A program made the translations under genes and the position numbers. DNA of 44,620 nucleotides. Origin: Candidatus Aminicenantota bacterium. Lineage in GTDB: Bacteria; Acidobacteriota; Aminicenantia; UBA2199. Of this stretch, positions 1 to 6,120 are shown piece after piece (positions within the stretch are counted from its first letter, which is position 1; every line of letters begins with the position of its first letter). The notes beneath the pieces were generated by a model. That model was given only the letters and a program-made list of their open reading frames with translations. It was not told where the DNA came from and did no database searches. The stretch lies in the NCBI GenBank assembly GCA_016934745.1, contig JAFGSF010000024.1:1-44620 (forward strand). Reading direction: 5' to 3'.

Positions 1-87
1 GAGATCAGGAATTCCAACATCGATTATTACGAAATGTTTCGCATGGTCAAAAGCAAGCTGGCCGAACAGGAGAATATCGTCCTATGA
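1..87 (+). CDS. DUF507 family protein, C-terminal fragment
   Basis: An open frame enters from the left edge, encodes 28 residues and stops at TGA 85-87. The residues (IDYYEMFRMVKSKLAEQ, then ENIVL) look like the C-terminal end of a DUF507 protein, whose last stretch is a basic helix ending in a hydrophobic residue. DUF507 genes often occur as tandem pairs in Gram-negative anaerobes, and the next gene is a second DUF507 starting in a 4-bp ATGA overlap. Function is unknown. The 5' part lies outside the window. Confidence 0.7.
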   Translation, partial: EIRNSNIDYYEMFRMVKSKLAEQENIVL

Positions 88-374
88 GCCTGAAACTGTC
101 GAAAAACCGGGTGAACTTCCTGACCAAGCTGATCGTCGAATACATTGAAACCAGCGATGAGGTCGATTACAGCGACGACATCGGCAACATCCGCTTCAAG
201 ATATATCAATTCATTCTCGATGAATTGAAAATGTTCGAGGACATCGAGACCGCGGCCCGGGACAAGATCGTATCGCAAAAGAAGAACATCCCCGAAAACT
301 CGCGTGAATGGGAGATCCTGTTCCGCAAATACACCGGCGAGGAACTGGACAAGCTGGGCCGGCTCTGGGATTAG
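84..374 (+). CDS. DUF507 family protein
   Basis: This 96-residue soluble, charged, mostly helical protein matches the DUF507 family. It starts MSLKLSKNRV and has the acidic middle EVDYSDDIGNIRF followed by a helix ending in an E-L-D-K-L motif. The start ATG overlaps the stop of the preceding DUF507 fragment (ATGA), so the two are probably translationally coupled and may act as a pair. The biochemical function of the family is not established. Downstream lies repeat-rich non-coding DNA, so this is the last gene of its operon. Confidence 0.8.
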   Translation: MSLKLSKNRVNFLTKLIVEYIETSDEVDYSDDIGNIRFKIYQFILDELKMFEDIETAARDKIVSQKKNIPENSREWEILFRKYTGEELDKLGRLWD

Positions 375-393
375 GGCAGAATTAAAGTCAGGG

Positions 394-646
394 AATCGGC
401 GTAAGGTGAAAGGTGTAGGGTTTAAGGTAAAAAAAAGATAGAAAAAAAGGATTCGGCGTTCGGTAAGAAATAAATTAACTCATCCCCTACCCCTTCTCTT
501 GAGAAGAGAAGGGGAAAAATAGTCAAATAAGCAATTCCCCCTCTCTTGGCGAAGAGAGGGGGCTGGGGGTGAGTTGATAGATATATTTTACACCGATTTC
601 ATCTTTTATTCTCTTCCTCTCCGCCTTCAACCTTGCACCTTAAACC
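394..646. repeat. Composite intergenic repeat, copy A
   Basis: This non-coding stretch has a 99-bp core at 477-575 with inverted ends (AACTCA at the left, TGAGTT at the right). Two GC-rich hairpins with 11-bp arms sit inside: CCCCTTCTCTT with its complement near 489-513, and CCCCCTCTCTT with its complement near 537-562. The core is flanked by period-7 repeats: GTAAGGT, GAAAGGT, GTAGGGT, TTAAGGT at 401-428; ATTCGGC, GTTCGGT at 451-464; and, in opposite sense, GCCTTCA, ACCTTGC, ACCTTAA at 623-643. A second copy lies at 1938-2131. It resembles a MITE or REP-type element without a transposase. No gene is seen in the 375-690 gap. Confidence 0.75.
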
Positions 647-655
647 AATTCCATC

Positions 656-684
656 TTTATTTTTTCGCGAGCTTATTGTATTAT
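656..684 (+). promoter_or_regulatory. Putative promoter of the OsmC-type gene
   Basis: A TATTAT -10 box at 679-684 ends 6 nt before the ATG at 691. A weak -35 (TTTATT, 656-661) lies 17 bp upstream. No Shine-Dalgarno site fits between. The spacing predicts transcription starting at or next to the ATG, which would make a leaderless mRNA like those of several other genes here. Confidence 0.45.
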
Positions 685-690
685 AACCAC

Positions 691-1122
691 ATGCAACTTG
701 AAGCAAAGATCACCTGGCAGCAAGGCCTGGCCTTCCAGGCCAACCTGGACGGATTCGAATTCACCATCGACGCCGCGCCCGAAGTCGGCGGCAGTAACCT
801 GGGTCCGCAACCGAAAGGACTGACCCTGGTGTCCCTGCTCGGCTGTACGGCCATGGACGTCATATCCATCCTGGGCAAAATGAAGGTCAAGGTCGAAAAG
901 TTCTCGGCAACGGCAGAAGCCCGTCTGGCCGAAGAACATCCGAAAAAATTCCTGGCCATCAAGGTCACCTATTTTTTTAGCGGAACGGAGCTCACCGTGG
1001 AGCCCCTGCGCAAGGCCATCGCCCTTTCCGAAGAAAAATATTGCGGCGTCCGGGCCACGCTGGCACCGACGGTGAACATCAGCCATGCGATCATTGTCAA
1101 TGGAAATCGTCTCACTGAATAA
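691..1122 (+). CDS. OsmC/Ohr-family protein
   Basis: This 143-residue protein belongs to the OsmC superfamily, whose members reduce organic hydroperoxides with two cysteines. Both are visible: one in LLGCTAMDV near residue 53 on the central helix, and one in EEKYCGV near residue 114, in the family's typical E-x-K-Y-C context. OsmC, Ohr and YhfA subfamilies share these motifs. The short compact form and LLGCTAMDV look closest to the YhfA/OsmC-like group, so a general thiol peroxidase call is safest. The ATG at 691 was chosen because the longer frame back to 574 runs into repeat DNA and lacks family sequence. Confidence 0.85.
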   Translation: MQLEAKITWQQGLAFQANLDGFEFTIDAAPEVGGSNLGPQPKGLTLVSLLGCTAMDVISILGKMKVKVEKFSATAEARLAEEHPKKFLAIKVTYFFSGTELTVEPLRKAIALSEEKYCGVRATLAPTVNISHAIIVNGNRLTE

Positions 1123-1180
1123 TTTCAAATGATCCCAGAAATTGTTAAAATCATAGTGAGAACGACATCCATTGACATTG

Positions 1181-1232
1181 ACGCACGTGATGATTTCAAC
1201 GAATCAAATGGATGGTTGAAATCATTGTGCGT
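1181..1232 (+). other. Long stem-loop upstream of nth
   Basis: The sequence ACGCACGTGATGATTTCAAC at 1181-1200 is the near-perfect inverse of 1215-1232, giving a stem of about 18-20 bp with one small bulge and a 14-nt loop. A related motif (TTAAAATCATAGTGAGAAC) lies at about 1145-1163. It sits in the 146-bp gap between the OsmC-type gene and nth. There is no U-run behind it, so it is not a typical terminator. It may be a repeat remnant or an mRNA leader structure. Confidence 0.5.
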
Positions 1233-1268
1233 GCAAATGAATGGCCAAAATCAAGATGGATAACGACC

Positions 1269-1928
1269 ATGGCCAAGGAACCGCTGCACGTCCTGCGGGC
1301 TATAAAAAAATTCATCATCCCCCTGTCGCCTCCCGTCTACGCCTTTGAATCCAGCATCCGCTCCACCCCGTTCCGCATCCTCATTTCGGTGCTGTTGAGC
1401 GCACGCACACAGGACCCAGTGACCGAGAAGGCCGCGGCCAGGCTTTTTGCCGTAGCCGCAACCCCGGAGACCATGTCCCGGCTGTCGCCCGAACAAATGA
1501 ACCGCTTGATTTACCCGGTGGGCTTCTACCGCACCAAGGCCAGGAATATCCTGGCCATCTGCGCCATCTTGAAGCAAAGCGGAAAATTTCCTTCCAGCCT
1601 CGACGAGATGCTGGCGCTGCCGGGCATCGGCCCCAAATCGGCCAGCCTGGTACTGGCCCTGGCTTTCGGGATTCCGACCATCGCCGTCGACACCCATGTC
1701 TTTCGCATTTCAAGGCGCCTGGGTTGGGCCAGCGGCCGGACGCCAGACGCAGTGCAAAAGGAATTGCAGAATCTCTTCCCACGACGCAACTGGTCGCAGG
1801 TCAACCAGGTGCTGGTGGGTTTCGGGCAAACGATCTGCAGGCCGGTCAGACCGAAATGCACGGAATGCGTGCTAAAGAAGACCTGCCCTTCGTCAAAAAT
1901 GCGGAGTACAGCTGAAAATATGAAATAG
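1269..1928 (+). CDS. nth: Endonuclease III (DNA glycosylase/AP lyase)
   Basis: This enzyme excises oxidised pyrimidines and nicks abasic sites in base-excision repair. The 219-residue product has the helix-hairpin-helix LPGIGPKSA with its catalytic lysine, followed by the catalytic aspartate in VDTHVFR. The C-terminal [4Fe-4S] ligands are spaced C-x6-C-x2-C-x5-C as in E. coli Nth. Length is normal for the family (about 210). I start at the ATG at 1269 (MAKEPLHVL); the frame could extend to 1212, but that stretch overlaps a hairpin and does not look like Nth. No strong ribosome site is seen. The gene stands alone between repeats. Confidence 0.93.
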   Translation: MAKEPLHVLRAIKKFIIPLSPPVYAFESSIRSTPFRILISVLLSARTQDPVTEKAAARLFAVAATPETMSRLSPEQMNRLIYPVGFYRTKARNILAICAILKQSGKFPSSLDEMLALPGIGPKSASLVLALAFGIPTIAVDTHVFRISRRLGWASGRTPDAVQKELQNLFPRRNWSQVNQVLVGFGQTICRPVRPKCTECVLKKTCPSSKMRSTAENMK

Positions 1929-1937
1929 GGAATTGGT

Positions 1938-2131
1938 TTAAGGTATAAGGTGAAAGGTGTAGGGAAGAAACAAATCAACTCATCCCCACCCCCTTCTCTT
2001 GTGAAGAAAAGGGGCCTAATTTCTATTAAGCAATTCCCCCTCTCTTGACGAAAAGAGGGGGCTGGGGGTGAGTTGATAGATATTTCTTAAACTGATTGCT
2101 TTTTTTTTCCTACCTTACGCCCTACGCCAAG
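1938..2131. repeat. Composite intergenic repeat, copy B
   Basis: This is the second copy of the element at 394-646. Its core spans 1977-2074 (98 bp) and has the same AACTCATCCCC/GGGGGTGAGTT ends and the same two hairpins, with scattered base changes that are partly compensatory. The left heptamer run is TTAAGGT, ATAAGGT, GAAAGGT, GTAGGGA (1938-1965). The right run is the opposite-sense ACCTTAC, GCCCTAC (2112-2125). It fills the gap between nth and the convergent lpxC-fusion gene, where folded RNA could also act as a terminator for both. Confidence 0.75.
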
Positions 2132-2132
2132 A

Positions 2133-3467
2133 TCAATGCTTCTTCAGGAACGAATCCTTGATCAGATTCACCATCTTGGCATTATCGGTGTGTCCGGTTT
2201 TCTGGGCGGTGATCCGGCCGCGGATCGCCCGTCCCAACAAGTAGAAGTCGCCGATGATGTCCAGGATCTTGTGCCGGGCCAATTCCTCGGGAAAACGCAG
2301 GCTGGTATTGATGATCTTGTCCTTGTCGATCAAGATGAAATTGTTCATGCGACCGCCCTCGGCCAGTCCCATGTCGCTCAGTTTGTTGAAATCATCGACA
2401 AAACCGTAGGTCCGGGCCGGGGCGATTTCGCGCTGGAAATCTTCGCCGCTGTTCATGACGAACTCGTAGCACTGCCGGCCGAGGGGTTCGGGGTAGATGC
2501 AGGTGTAGCGAACCGTGAACACATCGCACGGTTCAATTTTGATGAACTTGCCATCGGTTGATTCGTCGCCGATGAGCAGCGTATGAGTAATCTCGATATC
2601 GGGGATAATTTCGCCCTGTTCCACGATGCCGCATTCCTTGATAAACTCGCACAAATTGATGGCCGAGCCGTCGCCGATTGGAACTTCCTTGTTGATTTTG
2701 ATGGCCAGGTTGCTGATCTGGAAGGCGTGCAGCACGGCCATGAAATGCTCGATGGTACGTGCCTCCAGGTCGTCTTTCTTGATCGAAGTGGCGTAACCGC
2801 TATTGTTGAGAAACTCGATGCGGGCCGGGATATATCCGGATTTGGAGATGTTTTCGAAGCGGATGCCCTTGTTGGCCGGCAGCGGTTTGATGACCATGCC
2901 GGTCTTTTCCCCGGAATGGAGACCGATGCCGTAAATGATATTGCTCACGCCCACCGATTTCTGCTTGTGAAAATACTGCGTGTCGCCGCTGTCAAATTCG
3001 ATGGTCGCAGTGCTTTCGCGCAACAGCTTCTTTTTTTCGTCGTTGCCGGCCAGTTCGTCCTCATGGCCGAGGATGGTTTTCAGCTTCAGGTTTTCATCAC
3101 GGACCTGGCGGTACTCCAGGCCGCGCTTTAAAACAAAGATCACTTTGTCCAGGCTGAGCGGCTTTTCCATGTAATCATAGGCCCCGGCCTTCAAAGCCGA
3201 AACCGCGGCCGACACCGAGCCGTGCCCGGAAATCATGATAATAATCTGCAAGGGATCGATGGCCAGGATATGCTTGATCACCTCCAAGCCGTCCATGCCC
3301 GGAAGCCAGATGTCCAGGAAAATCGCATCCGGCTTGATGTTAATGAATTTTTCAATTCCCGCCTGGCCATCATTGGCGAAAAAAACCTGGTAGCCTTCAT
3401 CCTCCAGCACCGAGGCCAGGGAAACCTGGATGTTTTTTTCATCATCGACAATCAGTATTTTCTTCAT
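2133..3467 (-). CDS. lpxC: Response-regulator receiver domain fused to LpxC
   Basis: LpxC removes the acetyl group from UDP-3-O-acyl-GlcNAc, the committed step of lipid A synthesis, using zinc. Here the deacetylase (about residues 165-444) follows a complete CheY-like receiver (1-125) and a charged linker. The receiver has the acidic pocket VDDE, phospho-acceptor D52 in FLDIWLPGMDG, S80 and K102, and looks like the NtrX type. The LpxC half keeps its active site: E240-H241 (EHFMAVL), H399 and D403 in RHKILDIIGD, and H426 in TGHTDNAK. Both halves therefore look functional. The ATG at 3467 fits the receiver start (MKKILIVDDE); the longer frame to 3605 runs into repeat DNA. No kinase is adjacent. 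Confidence 0.93.
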   Translation of the reverse strand: MKKILIVDDEKNIQVSLASVLEDEGYQVFFANDGQAGIEKFINIKPDAIFLDIWLPGMDGLEVIKHILAIDPLQIIIMISGHGSVSAAVSALKAGAYDYMEKPLSLDKVIFVLKRGLEYRQVRDENLKLKTILGHEDELAGNDEKKKLLRESTATIEFDSGDTQYFHKQKSVGVSNIIYGIGLHSGEKTGMVIKPLPANKGIRFENISKSGYIPARIEFLNNSGYATSIKKDDLEARTIEHFMAVLHAFQISNLAIKINKEVPIGDGSAINLCEFIKECGIVEQGEIIPDIEITHTLLIGDESTDGKFIKIEPCDVFTVRYTCIYPEPLGRQCYEFVMNSGEDFQREIAPARTYGFVDDFNKLSDMGLAEGGRMNNFILIDKDKIINTSLRFPEELARHKILDIIGDFYLLGRAIRGRITAQKTGHTDNAKMVNLIKDSFLKKH

Positions 3468-3477
3468 TTTTGGTCCT

Positions 3478-3506
3478 ATTATACCTAAAGCCAGAGGAAA
3501 AGGAAA
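3478..3506 (-). promoter_or_regulatory. Putative promoter of the receiver-LpxC gene
   Basis: Read on the minus strand, a perfect TATAAT (3483-3478) lies 10 nt before the ATG at 3467. A weak -35 (TTTCCT, 3506-3501) is 17 bp further upstream. An AGGA in the gap looks like a Shine-Dalgarno site, but it would lie at or upstream of the expected transcription start, leaving only about a 3-nt leader. Confidence 0.45.
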
Positions 3507-3528
3507 GGACCAAAAAATGAAGGAATCA

Positions 3529-3550
3529 GTGACGAGTGACGCGTGACGAG
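3529..3550 (+). repeat. Heptamer repeat, GTGACGN type
   Basis: Three 7-bp units, GTGACGA, GTGACGC and GTGACGA, stand in tandem, followed by an A-rich stretch. A related four-unit run in opposite sense is at 13131-13158. The run borders the left arm of the long palindromic element at 3555-3738. Confidence 0.7.
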
Positions 3551-3554
3551 AAAG

Positions 3555-3738
3555 AAAATTCCAAATCCCAGGCACCAAATTACAATTACCAAATGACCAA
3601 AACAAAGGCGCTATGTGATTTTATGGTTCTTGATCTTGGAGGGGTTTGATTAATCAAACCCCTACGTGCCTTTCTTCGTTTGGGTCATTGGAATTTGTGA
3701 TTTATTTGTTATTTGGAATGTGGGATTTGGAATTTTAT
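3555..3738. repeat. Long nested palindromic element
   Basis: The left arm (about 3555-3608, AAAATTCCAAATCCCA onward) is an imperfect inverse of the right arm (about 3667-3736). They match best at the outer 16 bp and around CAAATGACCAAAAC. Between them lies a perfect 24-bp palindrome at 3640-3663, with half-site AGGGGTTTGATT. No transposase or convincing reading frame is present. The 358-bp gap 3468-3825 contains only this element, two heptamer runs and two promoters. Confidence 0.75.
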
Positions 3739-3742
3739 TCTT

Positions 3743-3777
3743 ACCGTCTACCGTGCACCGTCTACCGTAAACCGATT
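3743..3777 (+). repeat. Heptamer repeat, ACCGTNN type
   Basis: The tandem 7-bp units are ACCGTCT, ACCGTGC, ACCGTCT, ACCGTAA and a partial ACCG. It flanks the right arm of the palindromic element, mirroring the arrangement seen around repeat copies A and B. Confidence 0.7.
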
Positions 3778-3789
3778 TCAATGACGGTC

Positions 3790-3818
3790 TTGAATTGCCA
3801 TACAATATGCGCTATACT
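3790..3818 (+). promoter_or_regulatory. Sigma70-like promoter, leaderless type
   Basis: TTGAAT (3790-3795), a 17-bp spacer and TATACT (3813-3818) are followed by 7 nt and then the ATG at 3826. Transcription should start at about 3825, at the start codon. No Shine-Dalgarno site is present. Confidence 0.6.
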
Positions 3819-3825
3819 GTTGCCA

Positions 3826-4188
3826 ATGAATCCATATTTAATTTTCTTCTTGGCCTGGCTGGTGCCGGGACTTGGACACCTGCTGCAGAAAAAAACCGTC
3901 AAGGCCCTTGTCTTTTTCTCCGGTATCCTGGCATTGCTGGCCATGGGACTGCTAATGAAGGGGAAATTCTACGATACCACGGTGCTGCATCCCCTGCTGC
4001 TGCTGGGGTTTCTCGGTGACCTGGGCAACGGTATTTTTTTTATCCTCCTCCAGATAAATCATTGGGCCGGCGGAGATATCAAGGCCGTCACTTTCCATTA
4101 CGGGACCGCCTATCTCGCCGCGGCGGGGTTGCTCAATTATTTGGTGGCACTGAACGCCTTTGATCTGGCCAAGGGGAGAAAAAAGTGA
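3826..4188 (+). CDS. Small multi-pass membrane protein
   Basis: This is a 120-residue hydrophobic protein with about four membrane segments: one near residues 4-20, one near 26-42, one near 53-73 and one near 90-108. The N-terminus LAWLVPGLGHLLQKK resembles the TM2/DUF6677-like class, small membrane proteins with a conserved P-G-x-G-H turn and unknown function. The ATG at 3826 lies directly behind a promoter; the open frame upstream runs through repeat DNA. The stop overlaps the GTG of the next small membrane gene, so they form an operon. I do not assign a function. Confidence 0.7.
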   Translation: MNPYLIFFLAWLVPGLGHLLQKKTVKALVFFSGILALLAMGLLMKGKFYDTTVLHPLLLLGFLGDLGNGIFFILLQINHWAGGDIKAVTFHYGTAYLAAAGLLNYLVALNAFDLAKGRKK

Positions 4189-4358
4189 TATTCAGAAGCC
4201 ATATCCTTTCCATGCTGATTTTCGCGGCCATAGTTTCAGTCATTTTGGCTTTCATCAAGCACGACGATTACCGCCGCATCGGCCTCTACGCGCTCAAATT
4301 GTTTCTATACATGGCCGGCGGCGTCATGCTGGTCAGCTGGATCATGTATCTTCTCTAG
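4185..4358 (+). CDS. 57-residue two-span membrane protein
   Basis: A GTG at 4185 overlaps the upstream stop (GTGA) and has AAGGGGAG 6-7 nt before it. The frame runs 57 codons to TAG at 4356-4358. The peptide has a hydrophobic segment (LSMLIFAAIVSVILAF), a short charged loop (IKHDDYRR) and a second hydrophobic segment ending WIMYLL, so it is a predicted two-helix membrane protein. Coupling and the ribosome site make it a likely real gene despite its size. Function is unknown; it may partner the neighbouring membrane proteins. Confidence 0.65.
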   Translation: MIFRSHILSMLIFAAIVSVILAFIKHDDYRRIGLYALKLFLYMAGGVMLVSWIMYLL

Positions 4359-4370
4359 GCTCGCGTCGGC

Positions 4371-4736
4371 ATGCCGCTGAAGCGAAAAAATCAAATTGCC
4401 GCCATGATTTCATTTTTGCTGTACCTGGGTATTTTCGTGGCTTCATCGCTGCCGGCTTCGGCCCTGCCCGGAAAGGTCCCCGATATCATCCCCCATTTCT
4501 GCGCCTATGCCATCTTAGCCTTCTTTTTTGTTCAGGTTTTCGATGATCCCCTCAACCTGAAAAAGATGGCCAGCGCCTGGGTGGCGCTGATCGTGCTGGG
4601 CTTTTTTGACGAAGTGCACCAGTCGTTCGTTCCCAGCCGTTTCTGTTCTTTGAAAGACATGACGGTTGACGCGCTGGGCAGCGCATTCGGTCTGCTGGCC
4701 TACCGTTGGAAAGAACAGATCAAGAATGGTATTTGA
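4371..4736 (+). CDS. VanZ family membrane protein
   Basis: The 121-residue protein has the VanZ-like layout of about four membrane helices. After the first span comes SSLPASALPG, then a conserved HFCAYA histidine segment, and FDEVHQSFVPSR followed by D-x-x-x-D-A-L-G-S. Together these are characteristic of the family, which is named for teicoplanin resistance but mostly has unknown roles at the envelope. It follows two other small membrane genes with a 12-bp gap and probably shares their transcript. Its 3' end overlaps the convergent pilR-like gene by 17 bp. Confidence 0.85.
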   Translation: MPLKRKNQIAAMISFLLYLGIFVASSLPASALPGKVPDIIPHFCAYAILAFFFVQVFDDPLNLKKMASAWVALIVLGFFDEVHQSFVPSRFCSLKDMTVDALGSAFGLLAYRWKEQIKNGI

Positions 4737-6120
4737 GATTGAATTTTTCAATCAGATAGCGCAGGGAACGATAATTGATCTGGAGCGCCGCTGCTGTTTT
4801 CTTGATGTTCCCACTGTTCAATTCCAAACCCCTGACAATGATGCTTTTGCTGATATCGTCAATATAGCGGGTTAAATCCAGATCTCCCCGGCTGAGCATG
4901 ATTTGCCAATCCGCCCCGGTCGCAGCCGGGGTATCCAGGTTGTAGATGACTTCGGATGGCAGCGAATCGGTGCTAATCACCGAGCCTTTTTCCAAGGCGA
5001 CACCCCGTTCAACGAAATTTTCCAACTCTCGCACGTTTCCCGGCCAATTGTAATTTTGAAAGCATTCCAGTACTTTTTTTTCAAAACCCTGGATATCCTT
5101 GACAAATTTTTTATTGTAACGCTGCAAAAAGTGCTGCATGAGTATCGGGATATCGTCCTTCCTTTCCCGCAGTGGCGGGACTTTGATGGAAATAACATTC
5201 AGTCGGTAGTATAGATCGGAACGGAATTCTCCCTTTTCCATGCTTTCGACCAGGTCGCGGTTGGTGGCGGTGATAATGCGCACATCAATTTGGATTTCCT
5301 GATTCCCGCCCACGCGGCGAATGACTTTTTCCTGGATCGCCCGCAGGATCTTGACCTGCATTTTCTGCGACATTTCAGATATTTCGTCTAAAAAGAGGGT
5401 GCCCCGGCTGGCGGATTCGAATAAGCCTTCCTTATCCTGGTAGGCATCGGTGAAAGCGCCCTTTTTATGCCCGAACAATTCGCTTTCCAGAAGGTTTTCG
5501 GGCAAAGCCCCGCAGTTGATGGAAATGAATTTCTGGGCGCTGCGACTGGATTTGCTATGAATGGCCCGGGCAATCAATTCCTTGCCGGTACCGCTTTCAC
5601 CGCTGATCAATACGGTGGAATCGGTTTGGGCGATGGTGTCGATCAACTCGAATATTTTGTGCATTTTCGGGTCGGCGCCGACAATGTTTTCAAACTTTTC
5701 CTTATCGGAAAGCTTCTCTTTCAGTGCGACGTTTTCCCGCTCAATATTCTTTTTATGCAACGATTTGGAGATGATGATTTTCAATTCATCCAGGTTGAAT
5801 GGTTTCGTGATGTAGTCTTCGGCCCCGAGCTTCATGGCTTCGATGGCGTCGTTGGTGGCCGCATACGCCGTGATCATGATTACCGGGAGATCCTGATCAT
5901 GGCTCTTGATTTTTTTGAGCAGTTCGATGCCATTGAGATCGGGCATGCGAATATCGGAAATGACCAAGTCGAAATATCGACCCTTGAGTTTTTTCAATGC
6001 ATCCACGCCGTTGACCGCTTCCTGCACCCGATAACCTTCCTTGGTCAGAACAAAGGCCAGCATCTTACGCAGGCTGAGGTCATCATCGACAATGAGAATG
6101 TTTATGACTTGCTGAAGCAT
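4720..6120 (-). CDS. PilR-like sigma54-dependent response regulator
   Basis: This 466-residue NtrC-class activator has a receiver (D56 in VISDIRMPD, K106), an AAA+ domain with Walker A GESGTGKE (174-181) and Walker B TLFLDE, and a C-terminal Fis-type helix-turn-helix ending in a RSLRYLIEKF helix. The sigma54-contact loop reads GAFTDA (221-226) instead of the canonical GAFTGA. Its start overlaps the end of the sensor kinase gene by 19 bp, so the two form a two-component pair. They follow pilB-pilT-pilC, so control of pilus genes as by PilR is the likely job; pilin is not in this window. Confidence 0.9.
   Translation of the reverse strand: MLQQVINILIVDDDLSLRKMLAFVLTKEGYRVQEAVNGVDALKKLKGRYFDLVISDIRMPDLNGIELLKKIKSHDQDLPVIMITAYAATNDAIEAMKLGAEDYITKPFNLDELKIIISKSLHKKNIERENVALKEKLSDKEKFENIVGADPKMHKIFELIDTIAQTDSTVLISGESGTGKELIARAIHSKSSRSAQKFISINCGALPENLLESELFGHKKGAFTDAYQDKEGLFESASRGTLFLDEISEMSQKMQVKILRAIQEKVIRRVGGNQEIQIDVRIITATNRDLVESMEKGEFRSDLYYRLNVISIKVPPLRERKDDIPILMQHFLQRYNKKFVKDIQGFEKKVLECFQNYNWPGNVRELENFVERGVALEKGSVISTDSLPSEVIYNLDTPAATGADWQIMLSRGDLDLTRYIDDISKSIIVRGLELNSGNIKKTAAALQINYRSLRYLIEKFNLKYHS

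Noticed and set aside
477..575. CRISPR-like repeats in the 375-690 and 1929-2132 gaps
   Set aside because: The two copies are 1.5 kb apart, not regularly spaced, and consist of paired hairpins with no spacers; no cas genes are present.
3461..3480. AGGA before the receiver-LpxC gene as a Shine-Dalgarno site
   Set aside because: It lies between a perfect TATAAT and the ATG, at or upstream of the expected transcription start, so it probably is not in the mRNA.
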